The notes: generated from the letters alone by a model not told the origin. Counted from the first letter of the stretch, positions 16,782 through 24,474 are shown. The stretch: DNA of 30,494 nucleotides from CAZKEG01 sp964601575 (GCA_964601575.1 CAZROA010000049.1:1-30494), one strand, 5' to 3'. Program-made: numbers and translations.

Positions 16782-17537
16782 TTAATAGGAAAACTTCCTG
16801 GTTTGTAATTGTTGAAGAATTTCTAAATTGGTGAGGGTAAAATGAAGAGGTGTAAGGGTAATAAATCCTTCTGCTAAGGCCATTACGTCAGTTTCAGGGT
16901 CTGTTTCAGTAAATCTTTCACTGCATTGCCAATAATAAATGTTCCCATGAGGATCGATTCTTTTTTCAAATTTTTCCAATAAACGAGTGGTACTCTGTTT
17001 CACCCATTTTATGCCTTTAATTTGGTGGGCTGGTAATGCTGGAATATTGACATTTAGACAAAAGGTGCTATCAAGTATAATTTTTTTAAGGTTTTCAACC
17101 AAACAGCTTGCAAAATAAGCGGCAAAACAATAATCTGGATCTCTATAGGCATTGATAGAAATAGCTATACCAGGATAGCCTAAAATAACGCCTTCTGTAG
17201 CCGCAGAAACAGTGCCTGAGTAAAGTACATTTATGCCTACATTTGCCCCTCTATTTATTCCGGAAAGCACCAAATCTATTTCAGGGCCGATTAATTCATG
17301 AATAGCTATTTTGACACAATCTGCGGGCGTTCCGTTAACCGCATAACCAAAAAATTTTCTCCCTCTTTTAACTTTTTTGACTCGTAAAGGGTCAGCAATA
17401 GTAATAGCATGCCCTACAGCACTACGTTCCGCCTCCGGAGCAACGACAAAGACCTCGTGTTCCTCAGCTAATGCATCGTATAATGCACAAAGACCTTCAG
17501 CAAAAATTCCATCATCATTGGTCAGAAGAATGCGCAT
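16782..17537 (-). CDS. surE: 5'/3'-nucleotidase SurE
   Basis: A survival protein E family nucleoside-monophosphate phosphatase, 251 aa, the usual length. The metal-binding pair is Asp8/Asp9 in MRILLTNDDGIFA, followed by the Ser of ERSAVGHAIT and SGINRGANVG carrying the active-site Asn. NGTPADCV and YSGTVSAATEG complete the family signatures. It is cytoplasmic, with a proposed role in nucleotide salvage and stress survival. The start at 17537 lies 23 nt inside the preceding 63-aa gene, so coupling is likely. The coding sequence is clearly more AT-rich than valS or gatB around it. Confidence 0.95.
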   Translation of the reverse strand: MRILLTNDDGIFAEGLCALYDALAEEHEVFVVAPEAERSAVGHAITIADPLRVKKVKRGRKFFGYAVNGTPADCVKIAIHELIGPEIDLVLSGINRGANVGINVLYSGTVSAATEGVILGYPGIAISINAYRDPDYCFAAYFASCLVENLKKIILDSTFCLNVNIPALPAHQIKGIKWVKQSTTRLLEKFEKRIDPHGNIYYWQCSERFTETDPETDVMALAEGFITLTPLHFTLTNLEILQQLQTRKFSY

Positions 17538-17706
17538 CTTCTTTAGACTTCTTTTTTCGATTTTCTTGCTCGTAAAAATAGATCAGGCAGCTTTGGCGAT
17601 ATTGACAATAATCATTTGGATGTTTACAACCCTCTTCTAATTTTTGAGGTTCGTTATATTTGGCACAAAAAACTTCGTTAAAATCTTCTTTGCCCTTCGG
17701 TGACAT
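17515..17706 (-). CDS. Small Cys-rich protein between argJ and surE (63 aa), unknown function
   Basis: I do not recognise a named family. The 63-aa product has four cysteines (14, 27, 34, 40; spacing C-x12-C-x6-C-x5-C) in a segment reading GCKHPNDYCQYRQSC, followed by a charged Lys-rich tail. Four spaced cysteines suggest a small zinc or iron-sulfur fold. It is probably real. An AAGGAAG site overlaps the argJ stop and lies the right distance from the ATG. It fills the 9-nt-gap position after argJ, and its 3' end overlaps the surE start by 23 nt, as expected of a coupled operon gene. The composition is AT-rich, like surE. Confidence 0.7.
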   Translation of the reverse strand: MSPKGKEDFNEVFCAKYNEPQKLEEGCKHPNDYCQYRQSCLIYFYEQENRKKKSKEDAHSSDQ

Positions 17707-17715
17707 GGATCTTCC

Positions 17716-18894
17716 TTAAGTACGATATTCGGCGTTAATTTTTACGTAATCATAGGAAAGATCGCAAGTGATAATCTCCGCTTGCGCATGGCCCATTTGC
17801 AGATCAATAAGGATATCAAATTCATCTTTAGTCATGATTTCATGGGCCTTTTGTTCTTCTTTTGTACCAAGACCTAAACCGTCTTTAACTATTTGAATCG
17901 GACCGATGAAGATATTTACTCGATATGGATTGAAAAAGACACCACAACGTCCCATTGCAGCTAAAATACGCCCCCAATTAGGATCTTCCCCAAAAATGGC
18001 CGTCTTGACTAACAAAGAATTGGCCACGGTTTTAGCTAATATTTCGGCTTCATCTTCGTTCTTGGCCCCGGCAACCTTGATACAAACCGTCTTATTAGCT
18101 CCTTCTCCGTCTTTGACGATAAGATAAGCTAAATCACGACAGACTTTGATAAAAGCCTCTTTAAAACTCTCATACCCTTGGCTTCCAGCGGTTAGAGAAA
18201 GACCGCTCTTCCCGCTAGCCAAGGCATAAACCGTATCATTAGTACTGGTATCACCGTCTACGGTGATACGGTTAAACGAACGAGCCACAGCCTCTTTAAG
18301 GAGGCCTTCGAGGTCTTCGGCGGGTATCTCCACGTCGGAAAGAATAAAGGCCAACATGGTGGCCATGTTTGGGGCTATCATTCCCGCCCCTTTGGCCAAG
18401 CCAAGAATCTGCCCTTGGCCTTGGCCAATCTCAACGGTTTGGGTCACTACCTTTGGAAAGGTATCCGTGGTCATCATGGCCCGGGCTACCAATTCGTATT
18501 TGTCAGGAGCCAGGCCTTGACCAAGTTCCCGAAGCTTGGGCAACATCTTTTCAAGTGGAAGATAGGCACCGATGACCCCGGTTGAGGCCGGAAGGATGCT
18601 GTCTGGCAAGAGATCAAGCTCCTGAGCCAGGGCCTTAAGGAGTGTCTGGGCCTGTTCAAGACCTCTTTCTCCGGTACAGGCATTGGCGCAACCGCTGTTG
18701 ACCAAAATAGCGCGCGCAACTTTTTTCTTAACTATTTCTTGCCCCAGGAGGACCGGAGCGGCCTTGACCAAATTACGAGTAAAGACTCCGGCACAAACTG
18801 CCTCTTGGGGACAATAAATAAGCCCGAGATCTAAACGATCCGGGGCTTTAATCCCGCAAGAAACAGCATTAAAGAAAAATCCCTTAGGTATCAT
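17716..18894 (-). CDS. argJ: Bifunctional glutamate N-acetyltransferase / ornithine acetyltransferase
   Basis: An enzyme of cyclic arginine biosynthesis that moves the acetyl group from N-acetylornithine to glutamate; bifunctional members also use acetyl-CoA. It is 392 aa, the family length. The autoproteolysis site is in KGAGMIAPNMATM, cutting before Thr179, which becomes the nucleophile of the beta chain. NSGCANACTGERG, PASTGVIGAYLP (oxyanion region) and GDTSTNDTVYALASG are all present. AGGAG lies about 10 nt before the ATG. It is downstream of valS with a 46-nt gap and no terminator, and is followed by the 63-aa gene and surE. Whether it is mono- or bifunctional cannot be read. Confidence 0.95.
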   Translation of the reverse strand: MIPKGFFFNAVSCGIKAPDRLDLGLIYCPQEAVCAGVFTRNLVKAAPVLLGQEIVKKKVARAILVNSGCANACTGERGLEQAQTLLKALAQELDLLPDSILPASTGVIGAYLPLEKMLPKLRELGQGLAPDKYELVARAMMTTDTFPKVVTQTVEIGQGQGQILGLAKGAGMIAPNMATMLAFILSDVEIPAEDLEGLLKEAVARSFNRITVDGDTSTNDTVYALASGKSGLSLTAGSQGYESFKEAFIKVCRDLAYLIVKDGEGANKTVCIKVAGAKNEDEAEILAKTVANSLLVKTAIFGEDPNWGRILAAMGRCGVFFNPYRVNIFIGPIQIVKDGLGLGTKEEQKAHEIMTKDEFDILIDLQMGHAQAEIITCDLSYDYVKINAEYRT

Positions 18895-18940
18895 GTCTAA
18901 AAGACTCCTAAGACAATATTTAGATGCCTAGTTGGGTTTC

Positions 18941-21583
18941 TCAGGCGATCTCTTTTAAACGTTCGATGTTGGTTCGGATCTTGGCCAGTTTCTCTTCAAG
19001 CTTTGCCTCTCGCTCGCGTTCCTTTTCAATTACCTCTGCTGGGGCCTTCTTCAAAAAGTTTTCATTCTCAAGGCGCCCTTTTACCCTGGAAAGCTCTTTG
19101 AGCACCTTTTCTTCCTCTTTGGCCAATTTTTTGAGCTCGGCCTCAACATTGACTAATCCTTCCAACGGAACAAAGATCTCGGCCTCCTCCAGGACGGCAG
19201 AAGCCGCCCCTTTAGGTCTCTCTCCACCGAGACGGAGGCGGAGCTCTTCTACGCGGGCTAAGAGTTTAATGATCTCCGACGTCTCTTCAAAAAGCTTTAA
19301 TATCTCGGGTTTATCCGTAAGGATGATGGCCGAAAGCTTGGCCGAGGGGTGGAGATTGTAATCGGCCCGAATAGCCCGAATGGCCACGATCACCGCCTTG
19401 ACCCTTTCCATCTCCGCTTCTAAGGCCTGATCTTCAAACTCCGGTAAAGGCTTAGGATAAGGGGCGATCATAATGGACTCGCCCTCATGAGGGATGGCCT
19501 GCCAGATTTCTTCGGTGACAAAGGGCATAAAAGGGTGGAGCAACCGGAGACTCGTTTCCAAGACCTGACAAAGGACGTTTTGGGTGAGTTTTCGAAGGCG
19601 TTCATCACTTCTGGAAAGCAAGCGTTTAGACATCTCCACAAACCAATCGCAGTATTCGTGCCAGAAGAACTGATAAATGCCAAGGGCTGCCTGATCAAAC
19701 TCGAACTCATCCAGGGCCTTTCGTACCTGACGCACTGTGGCTGATAGACGAGACATGATCCAGTGGGCCTCTTTCGGTAGCTCTTTTGGCGAAAAATCAA
19801 TCTTCTGGTAGCCTTCGAGATTCATGATCACAAAACGGGCGGCATTCCAGATCTTATTGACAAAATGCCGAAATCCCTCGATACGGCTCTCCGAGAGCTT
19901 GATATCTCTTCCTTGAGCAGCAAGAGCAGCCAAAGTAAAGCGCAGGGCATCGGTGCCGTATTTTTCTACCATCTCCAAGGGATCAATCACATTGCCCTTG
20001 CTCTTGCTCATCTTTTGCCCTTTTTCGTCGCGTACCAGGGCATGGATATAGACCGTCTTAAAGGGGATGGCCCCCATGAAATGGAGCCCCATCATCAGCA
20101 TGCGTGCTACCCAGAAAAAAAGGATATCAAAACTGGTCACCAGCACCGAGGTAGGATAAAAGTGTTTTAAGTCTTCGGTATGTTCCGGCCAACCCAGGGT
20201 AGAGAAGGGCCAAAGGGCGGAAGAAAACCAGGTATCAAGGACATCCTCTTCTTGAATGATGTTTTTTGAACCACAACGGGCACAGACCTCTGGATCTTCA
20301 CGGGAAACGGTAAATTCACCGCAGTCTTGACACTTCCAAGCCGGGAGGCGGTGCCCCCACCAAATCTGGCGCGAAATACACCAATCGCGAATGTTATACA
20401 TCCAATCATAGTAAAGGTTTTTCCAATTCTCCGGCACCAATTGGGTAAAACCCCGTTCTACCGCGGCAATGGCCGGAGTCGCCAGTGGTTTCATTTTTAC
20501 AAACCACTGCTTGGAAAGCAGGGGCTCGACCACGTTGCCGCAGCGATAACAATGACCGAGCATTACTTCGTAATCTTCCACCTTTTCTAATAAGCCTTGG
20601 GCCTCAAGGTCAGCCACTACCCTCTTCCTGGCCTCAAAACGGTCTAGCCCGGCGTAGACCCCGGCCTCCTTGGTCATACGCCCGTCTTCATCCATTATTT
20701 TGACAAAGGGCAGATCATGCCTCTTGGCCATCTCAAAATCGGCAAAATCATGGGCCGGGGTGACCTTTACCGCCCCGGTACCAAATTCCGGATCTACTTC
20801 TCGATCGGCAATGATGGGGATCTCTCGACCAATAAGGGGGAGTTTGACCTTCTGGCCGATAAGGTGGCGATAGCGTTCGTCTTCAGGGTTTACGGCCACC
20901 GCCGTATCACCAAGCATGGTCTCTGGTCGAGTGGTGGCCACCACGATGTAACCAGAACCATCTAGCAAGGGGTAACGGATGTACCACAGATGGCCGGATG
21001 TGGGTTCGTGCTCGACCTCGATGTCTGCCAGGGCCGTATGACACCTAGGGCACCAATTGATGATATAGTCTCCTTGATAAATCAGCCCTTCTTCATAAAG
21101 ACGAACGAAAACTTCTCGCACGGCCCGGGAAAGGCCTTTGTCCATGGTGAACCGCAAACGGGTCCAATCACAAGAGCACCCCAGACGTTTGAGTTGTTCG
21201 ATAATACGATTCCCGTATTGTTCCTTCCATTGCCAAACCCGTTCTAAAAATTTTTCTCGACCAAGGTCATATCTGGTGAGGCCTTCCTGAGCCAGTTGTT
21301 TTTCGACTACATTTTGGGTGGCGATGCCGGCATGATCCGTCCCCGGGACCCAAAGGGTATCATAACCATCCATACGTTTATAACGAACCAAGATATCTTG
21401 GAGGGTGTTATTTAAGGCATGTCCGACATGTAGCATTCCGGTGACATTAGGGGGAGGGATAACGATGGAAAATTTGGGGCGCTGTGGATCAAGCCTTGGT
21501 TGAAAATATCCTCGTTCTTCCCAGAACCGATACCACTTTTCCTCAACTCCTCGAAAGTCATAGGCCTTGGGCAGTTCTTTCAC
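18941..21583 (-). CDS. valS: Valyl-tRNA synthetase
   Basis: A class I synthetase charging tRNA(Val). The frame opens further upstream (ATG at 21658), but the GTG at 21583 is preferred: GAGGAGGG lies 6 nt before it, and the protein then begins MKELPKAYDFRGVEEKWY as usual, giving 880 aa. The HIGH motif is HVGH (52-55) in PPPNVTGMLHVGHAL. The CP1 editing domain contains TTRPETMLGDTAVAV (about 217-231). CxxC pairs for zinc lie at 178/181, 345/348, 418/421 and 434/437. KMSKS is at 524-528. The anticodon-binding domain and the C-terminal coiled coil are complete. It leads the operon valS-argJ-63 aa-surE. Confidence 0.97.
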   Translation of the reverse strand: MKELPKAYDFRGVEEKWYRFWEERGYFQPRLDPQRPKFSIVIPPPNVTGMLHVGHALNNTLQDILVRYKRMDGYDTLWVPGTDHAGIATQNVVEKQLAQEGLTRYDLGREKFLERVWQWKEQYGNRIIEQLKRLGCSCDWTRLRFTMDKGLSRAVREVFVRLYEEGLIYQGDYIINWCPRCHTALADIEVEHEPTSGHLWYIRYPLLDGSGYIVVATTRPETMLGDTAVAVNPEDERYRHLIGQKVKLPLIGREIPIIADREVDPEFGTGAVKVTPAHDFADFEMAKRHDLPFVKIMDEDGRMTKEAGVYAGLDRFEARKRVVADLEAQGLLEKVEDYEVMLGHCYRCGNVVEPLLSKQWFVKMKPLATPAIAAVERGFTQLVPENWKNLYYDWMYNIRDWCISRQIWWGHRLPAWKCQDCGEFTVSREDPEVCARCGSKNIIQEEDVLDTWFSSALWPFSTLGWPEHTEDLKHFYPTSVLVTSFDILFFWVARMLMMGLHFMGAIPFKTVYIHALVRDEKGQKMSKSKGNVIDPLEMVEKYGTDALRFTLAALAAQGRDIKLSESRIEGFRHFVNKIWNAARFVIMNLEGYQKIDFSPKELPKEAHWIMSRLSATVRQVRKALDEFEFDQAALGIYQFFWHEYCDWFVEMSKRLLSRSDERLRKLTQNVLCQVLETSLRLLHPFMPFVTEEIWQAIPHEGESIMIAPYPKPLPEFEDQALEAEMERVKAVIVAIRAIRADYNLHPSAKLSAIILTDKPEILKLFEETSEIIKLLARVEELRLRLGGERPKGAASAVLEEAEIFVPLEGLVNVEAELKKLAKEEEKVLKELSRVKGRLENENFLKKAPAEVIEKEREREAKLEEKLAKIRTNIERLKEIA

Positions 21584-21589
21584 CGTTTT

Positions 21590-21597
21590 CCCTCCTC
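21590..21597 (-). promoter_or_regulatory. Ribosome binding site that decides the valS start
   Basis: GAGGAGGG on the minus strand, 6 nt before the GTG at 21583. The upstream ATG at 21658 would place a 25-residue extension that resembles no ValRS N-terminus and would overlap the predicted promoter. Confidence 0.8.
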
Positions 21598-21629
21598 GTT
21601 CTTGATCGCGAGCCCAAATATAACCCGGC

Positions 21630-21657
21630 ATTTTACACCAGACACGTCCTGCGTCCA
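21630..21657 (-). promoter_or_regulatory. Possible sigma70-type promoter for valS
   Basis: On the minus strand: TGGACG (21657-21652), 16 nt, TAAAAT (21635-21630). The -10 box is good and the -35 is mediocre. It lies between the terminator of the lipoprotein gene and the valS ribosome binding site, which is where a promoter must be if valS starts its own transcript. Confidence 0.45.
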
Positions 21658-21677
21658 CGGAAAGATCTTTAAAAATA

Positions 21678-21707
21678 AAGAGGCCGATCCCGGAGGATCG
21701 GCCTCTT
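21678..21707 (-). terminator. Rho-independent terminator of the glycine-zipper lipoprotein gene
   Basis: A perfect 13-bp stem (AAGAGGCCGATCC at 21678-21690 pairing with 21695-21707) and a 4-nt loop. On the minus strand it is followed by a T-rich run (TTTATTTTT). It lies about 20 nt after the lipoprotein stop and separates it from valS. Confidence 0.9.
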
Positions 21708-21727
21708 GAGGGGGGAGGGGGAAGGGC

Positions 21728-22153
21728 TTAATAGGTATTGGTGGTTTTGTTACCCTCACACACCTCTTCGATGCGATCGGCAATCAACCGACCATTTTCC
21801 CAAATGCGTTTATGGATCTTATGACAATGAGTCTGTTGGTTATAGGTCAAGGGCGTGGCCTCAACCACGGTGTTTCCCTCTCGATAGACTACCGGTTGAT
21901 TGGTACGAGCGGCATCAAGACTGGCTTGGCGATTAATCTCCGCCAAGCCTCCACCCAGGATAGCCCCAGCGGTGGCCCCAATCACTGCTCCACGCCAAGG
22001 ATTATGTCTATCAATCAAAGCTCCGGTAGCCGCTCCCACAGCAGCCCCAAGACCTGCCCCTTGAGCGGTGGCATTGCTTTGAGTGGTGGTACATCCCCCA
22101 ACTAGGCTTATCAAAAAGAGAAAACCAGCCAAAGCCGCCAGCCATCTTTTCAT
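21728..22153 (-). CDS. Glycine-zipper lipoprotein (17-kDa surface-antigen-like)
   Basis: A 141-aa predicted outer-membrane lipoprotein. It has a signal peptide (MKRWLAALAGFLFLISLVGGC) with the lipid-modified Cys at 21 and a lipobox of the LVGGC type. A Gly/Ala zipper follows (about 32-73), with repeated GxxxG-type spacing (GAGLGAAVGAATGAL, then GAVIGATAGAILGGG), interrupted by DRHNPWR; such hairpins insert in or pack on membranes. The C-terminal part (about 85-135) is hydrophilic with two cysteines (THCHK and EEVCEG) that could form a disulfide. The function is unknown; relatives are linked to envelope integrity. AAGGAGGT lies just before the ATG. It is a single-gene unit with a sigma54-type promoter and a strong terminator. 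Confidence 0.85.
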   Translation of the reverse strand: MKRWLAALAGFLFLISLVGGCTTTQSNATAQGAGLGAAVGAATGALIDRHNPWRGAVIGATAGAILGGGLAEINRQASLDAARTNQPVVYREGNTVVEATPLTYNQQTHCHKIHKRIWENGRLIADRIEEVCEGNKTTNTY

Positions 22154-22188
22154 GGTGACCTCCTTAAACTCGATTTGATTCGAGAAGA

Positions 22189-22204
22189 AGCAAAAAGTGT
22201 GCCA
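22189..22204 (-). promoter_or_regulatory. Sigma54 (-24/-12) promoter of the lipoprotein gene
   Basis: On the minus strand the sequence reads TGGCAC, 5 nt, TTGCT, with the GG and GC doublets at exactly the sigma54 spacing. It starts about 50 nt before the ATG, leaving a short leader with the AAGGAGGT site. No comparably good sigma70 boxes were seen in this gap. Transcription would need an enhancer-binding ATPase, and none is encoded in the window. Confidence 0.7.
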
Positions 22205-22246
22205 AGAAGAAAGATAATAAAATCAAAGGGTGGGGAATTGATCTAT

Positions 22247-22272
22247 GACATTTATGTCGGGGGAAAACGACA
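22247..22272. repeat. Nested inverted repeats upstream of the sigma54 promoter
   Basis: GACAT-TT-ATGTC (22247-22258) overlaps TGTCG-8 nt-CGACA (22255-22272). These lie about 45-70 nt upstream of the -24 element on the minus strand. They could be binding half-sites for an enhancer-binding protein, though this is close for a typical upstream activating site. Short repeats in an AT-rich gap can also arise by chance. Confidence 0.4.
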
Positions 22273-22293
22273 AAATTGTTTGCTTAAAAAACA

Positions 22294-22331
22294 AAAAAGC
22301 TGCGGAACCAAGCAAGGCCCCGCAGCTTTTT
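22294..22331 (-). terminator. Rho-independent terminator of the Fo operon
   Basis: A 12-bp stem (AAAAAGCTGCGG at 22294-22305 pairing with 22320-22331) and a 14-nt loop. On the minus strand it is followed by TTTTTTGTTTTTT-like sequence. It lies about 20 nt after the atpE stop. Confidence 0.9.
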
Positions 22332-22350
22332 ACCTACACTAGATGGTAGA

Positions 22351-22722
22351 TTAACCCAACCCGAGAGCAGACAGGATCTTGGGGATAAGGCCCGGTAGCG
22401 GGTTGGCGTAGAAGAGGATCAAGGCAATGACCAAGGCATAAATGGTCAGAGATTCGATCAAGGCCAAACCAAGGATCATGGTCACGGTGATCTTACCAGA
22501 GAGTTCAGGGTTCCGGGCAATACCTTCACAAGCACCGCGGATACCATGACCCATGCCCACGCCGCAGCCACAAGCGGCCAAACCAACGGCCAGACCACCA
22601 GCCAAAGCAATGGCGGCAATGGGTACTACACCCGGAATAGCAGAGCCACCCTCAGCGGCAAAGGCAAAAGAAGACATCGCCAACACAAACATCACAGCCA
22701 AAAGACCATACCGACGCAACAT
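22351..22722 (-). CDS. atpE: ATP synthase Fo subunit c with N-terminal signal-like extension
   Basis: The ring-forming proteolipid of the ATP synthase. The open frame reaches 22794, but the ATG at 22722 is chosen because GGAGGG lies 5 nt before it, giving 123 aa. Residues 1-23 (MLRRYGLLAVMFVLAMSSFAFAAEG) look like a cleavable signal peptide, which makes the precursor longer than the usual 75-90 aa. Helix 1 is Gly/Ala-rich (32-66), the polar loop is ARNPE (69-73), and helix 2 carries the ion-binding Glu90 with Ser91 and Tyr95. The position corresponding to the Na+-binding Gln of helix 1 is Met57. It is the last gene of the operon, 77 nt after atpB, and is followed by a strong terminator. Confidence 0.93.
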   Translation of the reverse strand: MLRRYGLLAVMFVLAMSSFAFAAEGGSAIPGVVPIAAIALAGGLAVGLAACGCGVGMGHGIRGACEGIARNPELSGKITVTMILGLALIESLTIYALVIALILFYANPLPGLIPKILSALGLG

Positions 22723-22727
22723 AACCA

Positions 22728-22735
22728 CCCTCCTT
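22728..22735 (-). promoter_or_regulatory. Ribosome binding site that decides the atpE start
   Basis: AAGGAGGG on the minus strand, 5 nt before the ATG at 22722. The upstream in-frame ATG at 22794 would add 24 charged residues in front of the hydrophobic signal-like segment and has no comparable site. Confidence 0.8.
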
Positions 22736-22799
22736 CTTAATTTTGTTTTTGTTTCTCGTGATACTGAAGGTTGAGCCCCCAGCATCTTTTTCACCCGAA

Positions 22800-23555
22800 T
22801 TAATGGTGCTCCTCTACAGCACCAGCAAAATAGGCCAAAGAAAGTGTAATAAAGATCAACATCTGAATGGCAGAGACCAAGACACCCAAGACCATCACCG
22901 GTAGAGGAGCCAAGAACGGACCAGCGAGCATGACCAAAATGCCCAACAGGAGCTCTTTCGAAACCAAATTACCAAACAGTCGGATGGAGAGAGAGAGGAT
23001 TCGTCCGAGGTGCCCGAATACTTCCGCCGGGAGCATCAATGGAATAAGCCACGGAATAGGCCCCAAGAAGGTCTTAAAATATTTGAGCCCTTGGAACCGC
23101 AGGCCCAAAAAGTGATAATAGACGATGGTAATCAGGGTAAGCCCTAGGGTAACATTAAGATTGGCCGTGGGTGACATGAACCCAGGGAAGAGACCAAGCA
23201 AGTTACAAAACAAGATGTAAAGGGTATAGAACATGATCAAGGGAAAGACCAAGGGGACCAAGTTGACCTTCCCCGGCCCTTCTTCATGGGGAACGTTTTC
23301 ATAAGTGAACTGATAAGTGGCCTCTACCACGAACTCCCAAAAATTTTGGGCACCCTTGGGGACAAATTCCATACGTTTTAGGCCCATCTTGATAAGGACA
23401 ATAAGCAAGATGCAAACAAAATAACTGTGCACCATATGGGGAGCAAAGATGAGAGCCAACTTCCCGTACTCCTGCGCCATTTCATAATAGTGAAAGCCGG
23501 AAGGAATCCCTAATTTCTGCAAAATGAAACATAGAAACAACAGAGGATGTTCCAT
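22800..23555 (-). CDS. atpB: ATP synthase Fo subunit a
   Basis: A 251-aa membrane stator subunit forming the two ion half-channels against the c ring. About five to six hydrophobic helices are visible. The essential Arg is Arg192 in SLSIRLFGNLVSKELLLG, and the N-terminal half contains NLLGLFPGF and PTANLNVTLGL, both family signatures. The last helix ends in AYFAGAVEEHH. It starts 3 nt after atpI, with GGAGG upstream overlapping the atpI end, and precedes atpE. Subunit b and the F1 genes are absent here. Confidence 0.96.
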   Translation of the reverse strand: MEHPLLFLCFILQKLGIPSGFHYYEMAQEYGKLALIFAPHMVHSYFVCILLIVLIKMGLKRMEFVPKGAQNFWEFVVEATYQFTYENVPHEEGPGKVNLVPLVFPLIMFYTLYILFCNLLGLFPGFMSPTANLNVTLGLTLITIVYYHFLGLRFQGLKYFKTFLGPIPWLIPLMLPAEVFGHLGRILSLSIRLFGNLVSKELLLGILVMLAGPFLAPLPVMVLGVLVSAIQMLIFITLSLAYFAGAVEEHH

Positions 23556-23558
23556 CTC

Positions 23559-23978
23559 CTAACCCTCCTTTAATTTTAGCCAGAAATTACGCCCAACTTC
23601 GGTCAAAGCGCAAAGTAAAATATTCACTATCACCAGGGAAATACCCACTATAAACGGCAAAGGGTGGACTATTTTCCACTTTATCAAAAAATATAGGGCG
23701 ATAGCCGTTGCGGTGAGCCTCAAATAAAATTTCATCAAGTAACCTCGGGCGGCCTGGGCCGAAGCGATTCCAGAAGCAATGGCCTCTACTATTCCCCTAA
23801 CCTCTCTTTCTATGGAACGAAAATTGGCCAAAGCCAAAGCCCCTCCCGCTAAGATGCTAAAAGCTATTTTAAGCTTAGCGGTCAAGAGATAGGTTATCAC
23901 CGTGATTGAAGCGATCAAAATAGCCGTGGCCAAACGAAAACGCCTCAAAAATTTCGTATTGGTTTCAAGGGGTATCAT
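23559..23978 (-). CDS. atpI: ATP synthase subunit I (AtpI)
   Basis: A 139-aa membrane protein with four predicted helices in two hairpins (about 17-35, 38-52, 84-101, 105-125) separated by a charged loop. This matches the ATP synthase I-chain family that helps assemble the c ring or supplies Mg2+ in the membrane. Identification rests on topology and position (after atpZ, before atpB) more than on a sharp motif. It overlaps atpZ by 4 nt. Confidence 0.8.
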   Translation of the reverse strand: MIPLETNTKFLRRFRLATAILIASITVITYLLTAKLKIAFSILAGGALALANFRSIEREVRGIVEAIASGIASAQAARGYLMKFYLRLTATAIALYFLIKWKIVHPLPFIVGISLVIVNILLCALTEVGRNFWLKLKEG

Positions 23979-24229
23979 TTCTCTTCTTTTTCTCTTTTTT
24001 CCTGTTCCCGAAGGCGTTTTTTACTCAAATAAAAGATATTTTTAAAACCCCCTATAGCTCCTAGAATGATCCCTATGGTCGTGAGCCAGGGGTATGTACG
24101 CCCCTTGAATACCTTCTCATCAATGAGCCAACCAGTAAAGGCTCCGGCCAAGATAGAACCTACCACCGCTATCCCTATGGTCAAAAAATCACCCAATAAT
24201 TCCAAGAGATAGCGGAGGTTCTCTCTCAT
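23975..24229 (-). CDS. atpZ: AtpZ-like Fo-associated membrane protein
   Basis: A small protein with two membrane helices and a charged tail, encoded at the head of the Fo operon, as AtpZ/AtpI pairs are. The ATG at 24229 (84 aa) is preferred over the TTG at 24256 because AGGA lies 6 nt upstream. Helices run about 11-30 (FLTIGIAVVGSILAGAFTGW) and 47-66 (YPWLTTIGIILGAIGGFKNI). The short linker DEKVFKGRT and the C-terminal Lys/Glu-rich tail are typical of the AtpZ family, which is thought to assist ATP synthase assembly or Mg2+/Ca2+ transport. It overlaps atpI by 4 nt. Confidence 0.8.
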   Translation of the reverse strand: MRENLRYLLELLGDFLTIGIAVVGSILAGAFTGWLIDEKVFKGRTYPWLTTIGIILGAIGGFKNIFYLSKKRLREQEKREKEEK

Positions 24230-24265
24230 CAACCATCCTATAGGCCTAACGGCCAAGATCGCCTT

Positions 24266-24294
24266 CCCATATCACATTGCTCTCAGCAAGTCAA
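24266..24294 (-). promoter_or_regulatory. Possible sigma70-type promoter for the Fo operon
   Basis: On the minus strand: TTGACT (24294-24289), 17 nt, TATGGG (24271-24266). The -35 is good and the -10 is weaker. It lies about 37 nt before the atpZ ATG. It is the only reasonable pair near the operon start. Confidence 0.5.
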
Positions 24295-24474
24295 TCATTT
24301 GTAGAGGTTCCCGTTCCAAGATGATCCATGGCGTCCTTACCTTTGACAAACAGGAATTTTGAACAGATTCCCCTGCTAGTTTGAGCCTCCTTATCGGCTC
24401 TCGCTTTTCCAACAATTCTCTTTTTTTCCATAGGTTTGTCCGATAAGAGATGCTTTTGAAATTGGATGTTTCAA

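Noticed and set aside
21584..21658. 25-residue N-terminal extension of ValRS from the ATG at 21658
   Set aside because: The GTG at 21583 has an excellent ribosome binding site and gives the normal ValRS start; the extension covers the likely promoter.
24343..24372. Perfect TTGACA in the atpZ-yedF gap as a plus-strand promoter
   Set aside because: No -10-like hexamer lies 16-18 nt downstream, and the position is over 200 nt from the yedF start.
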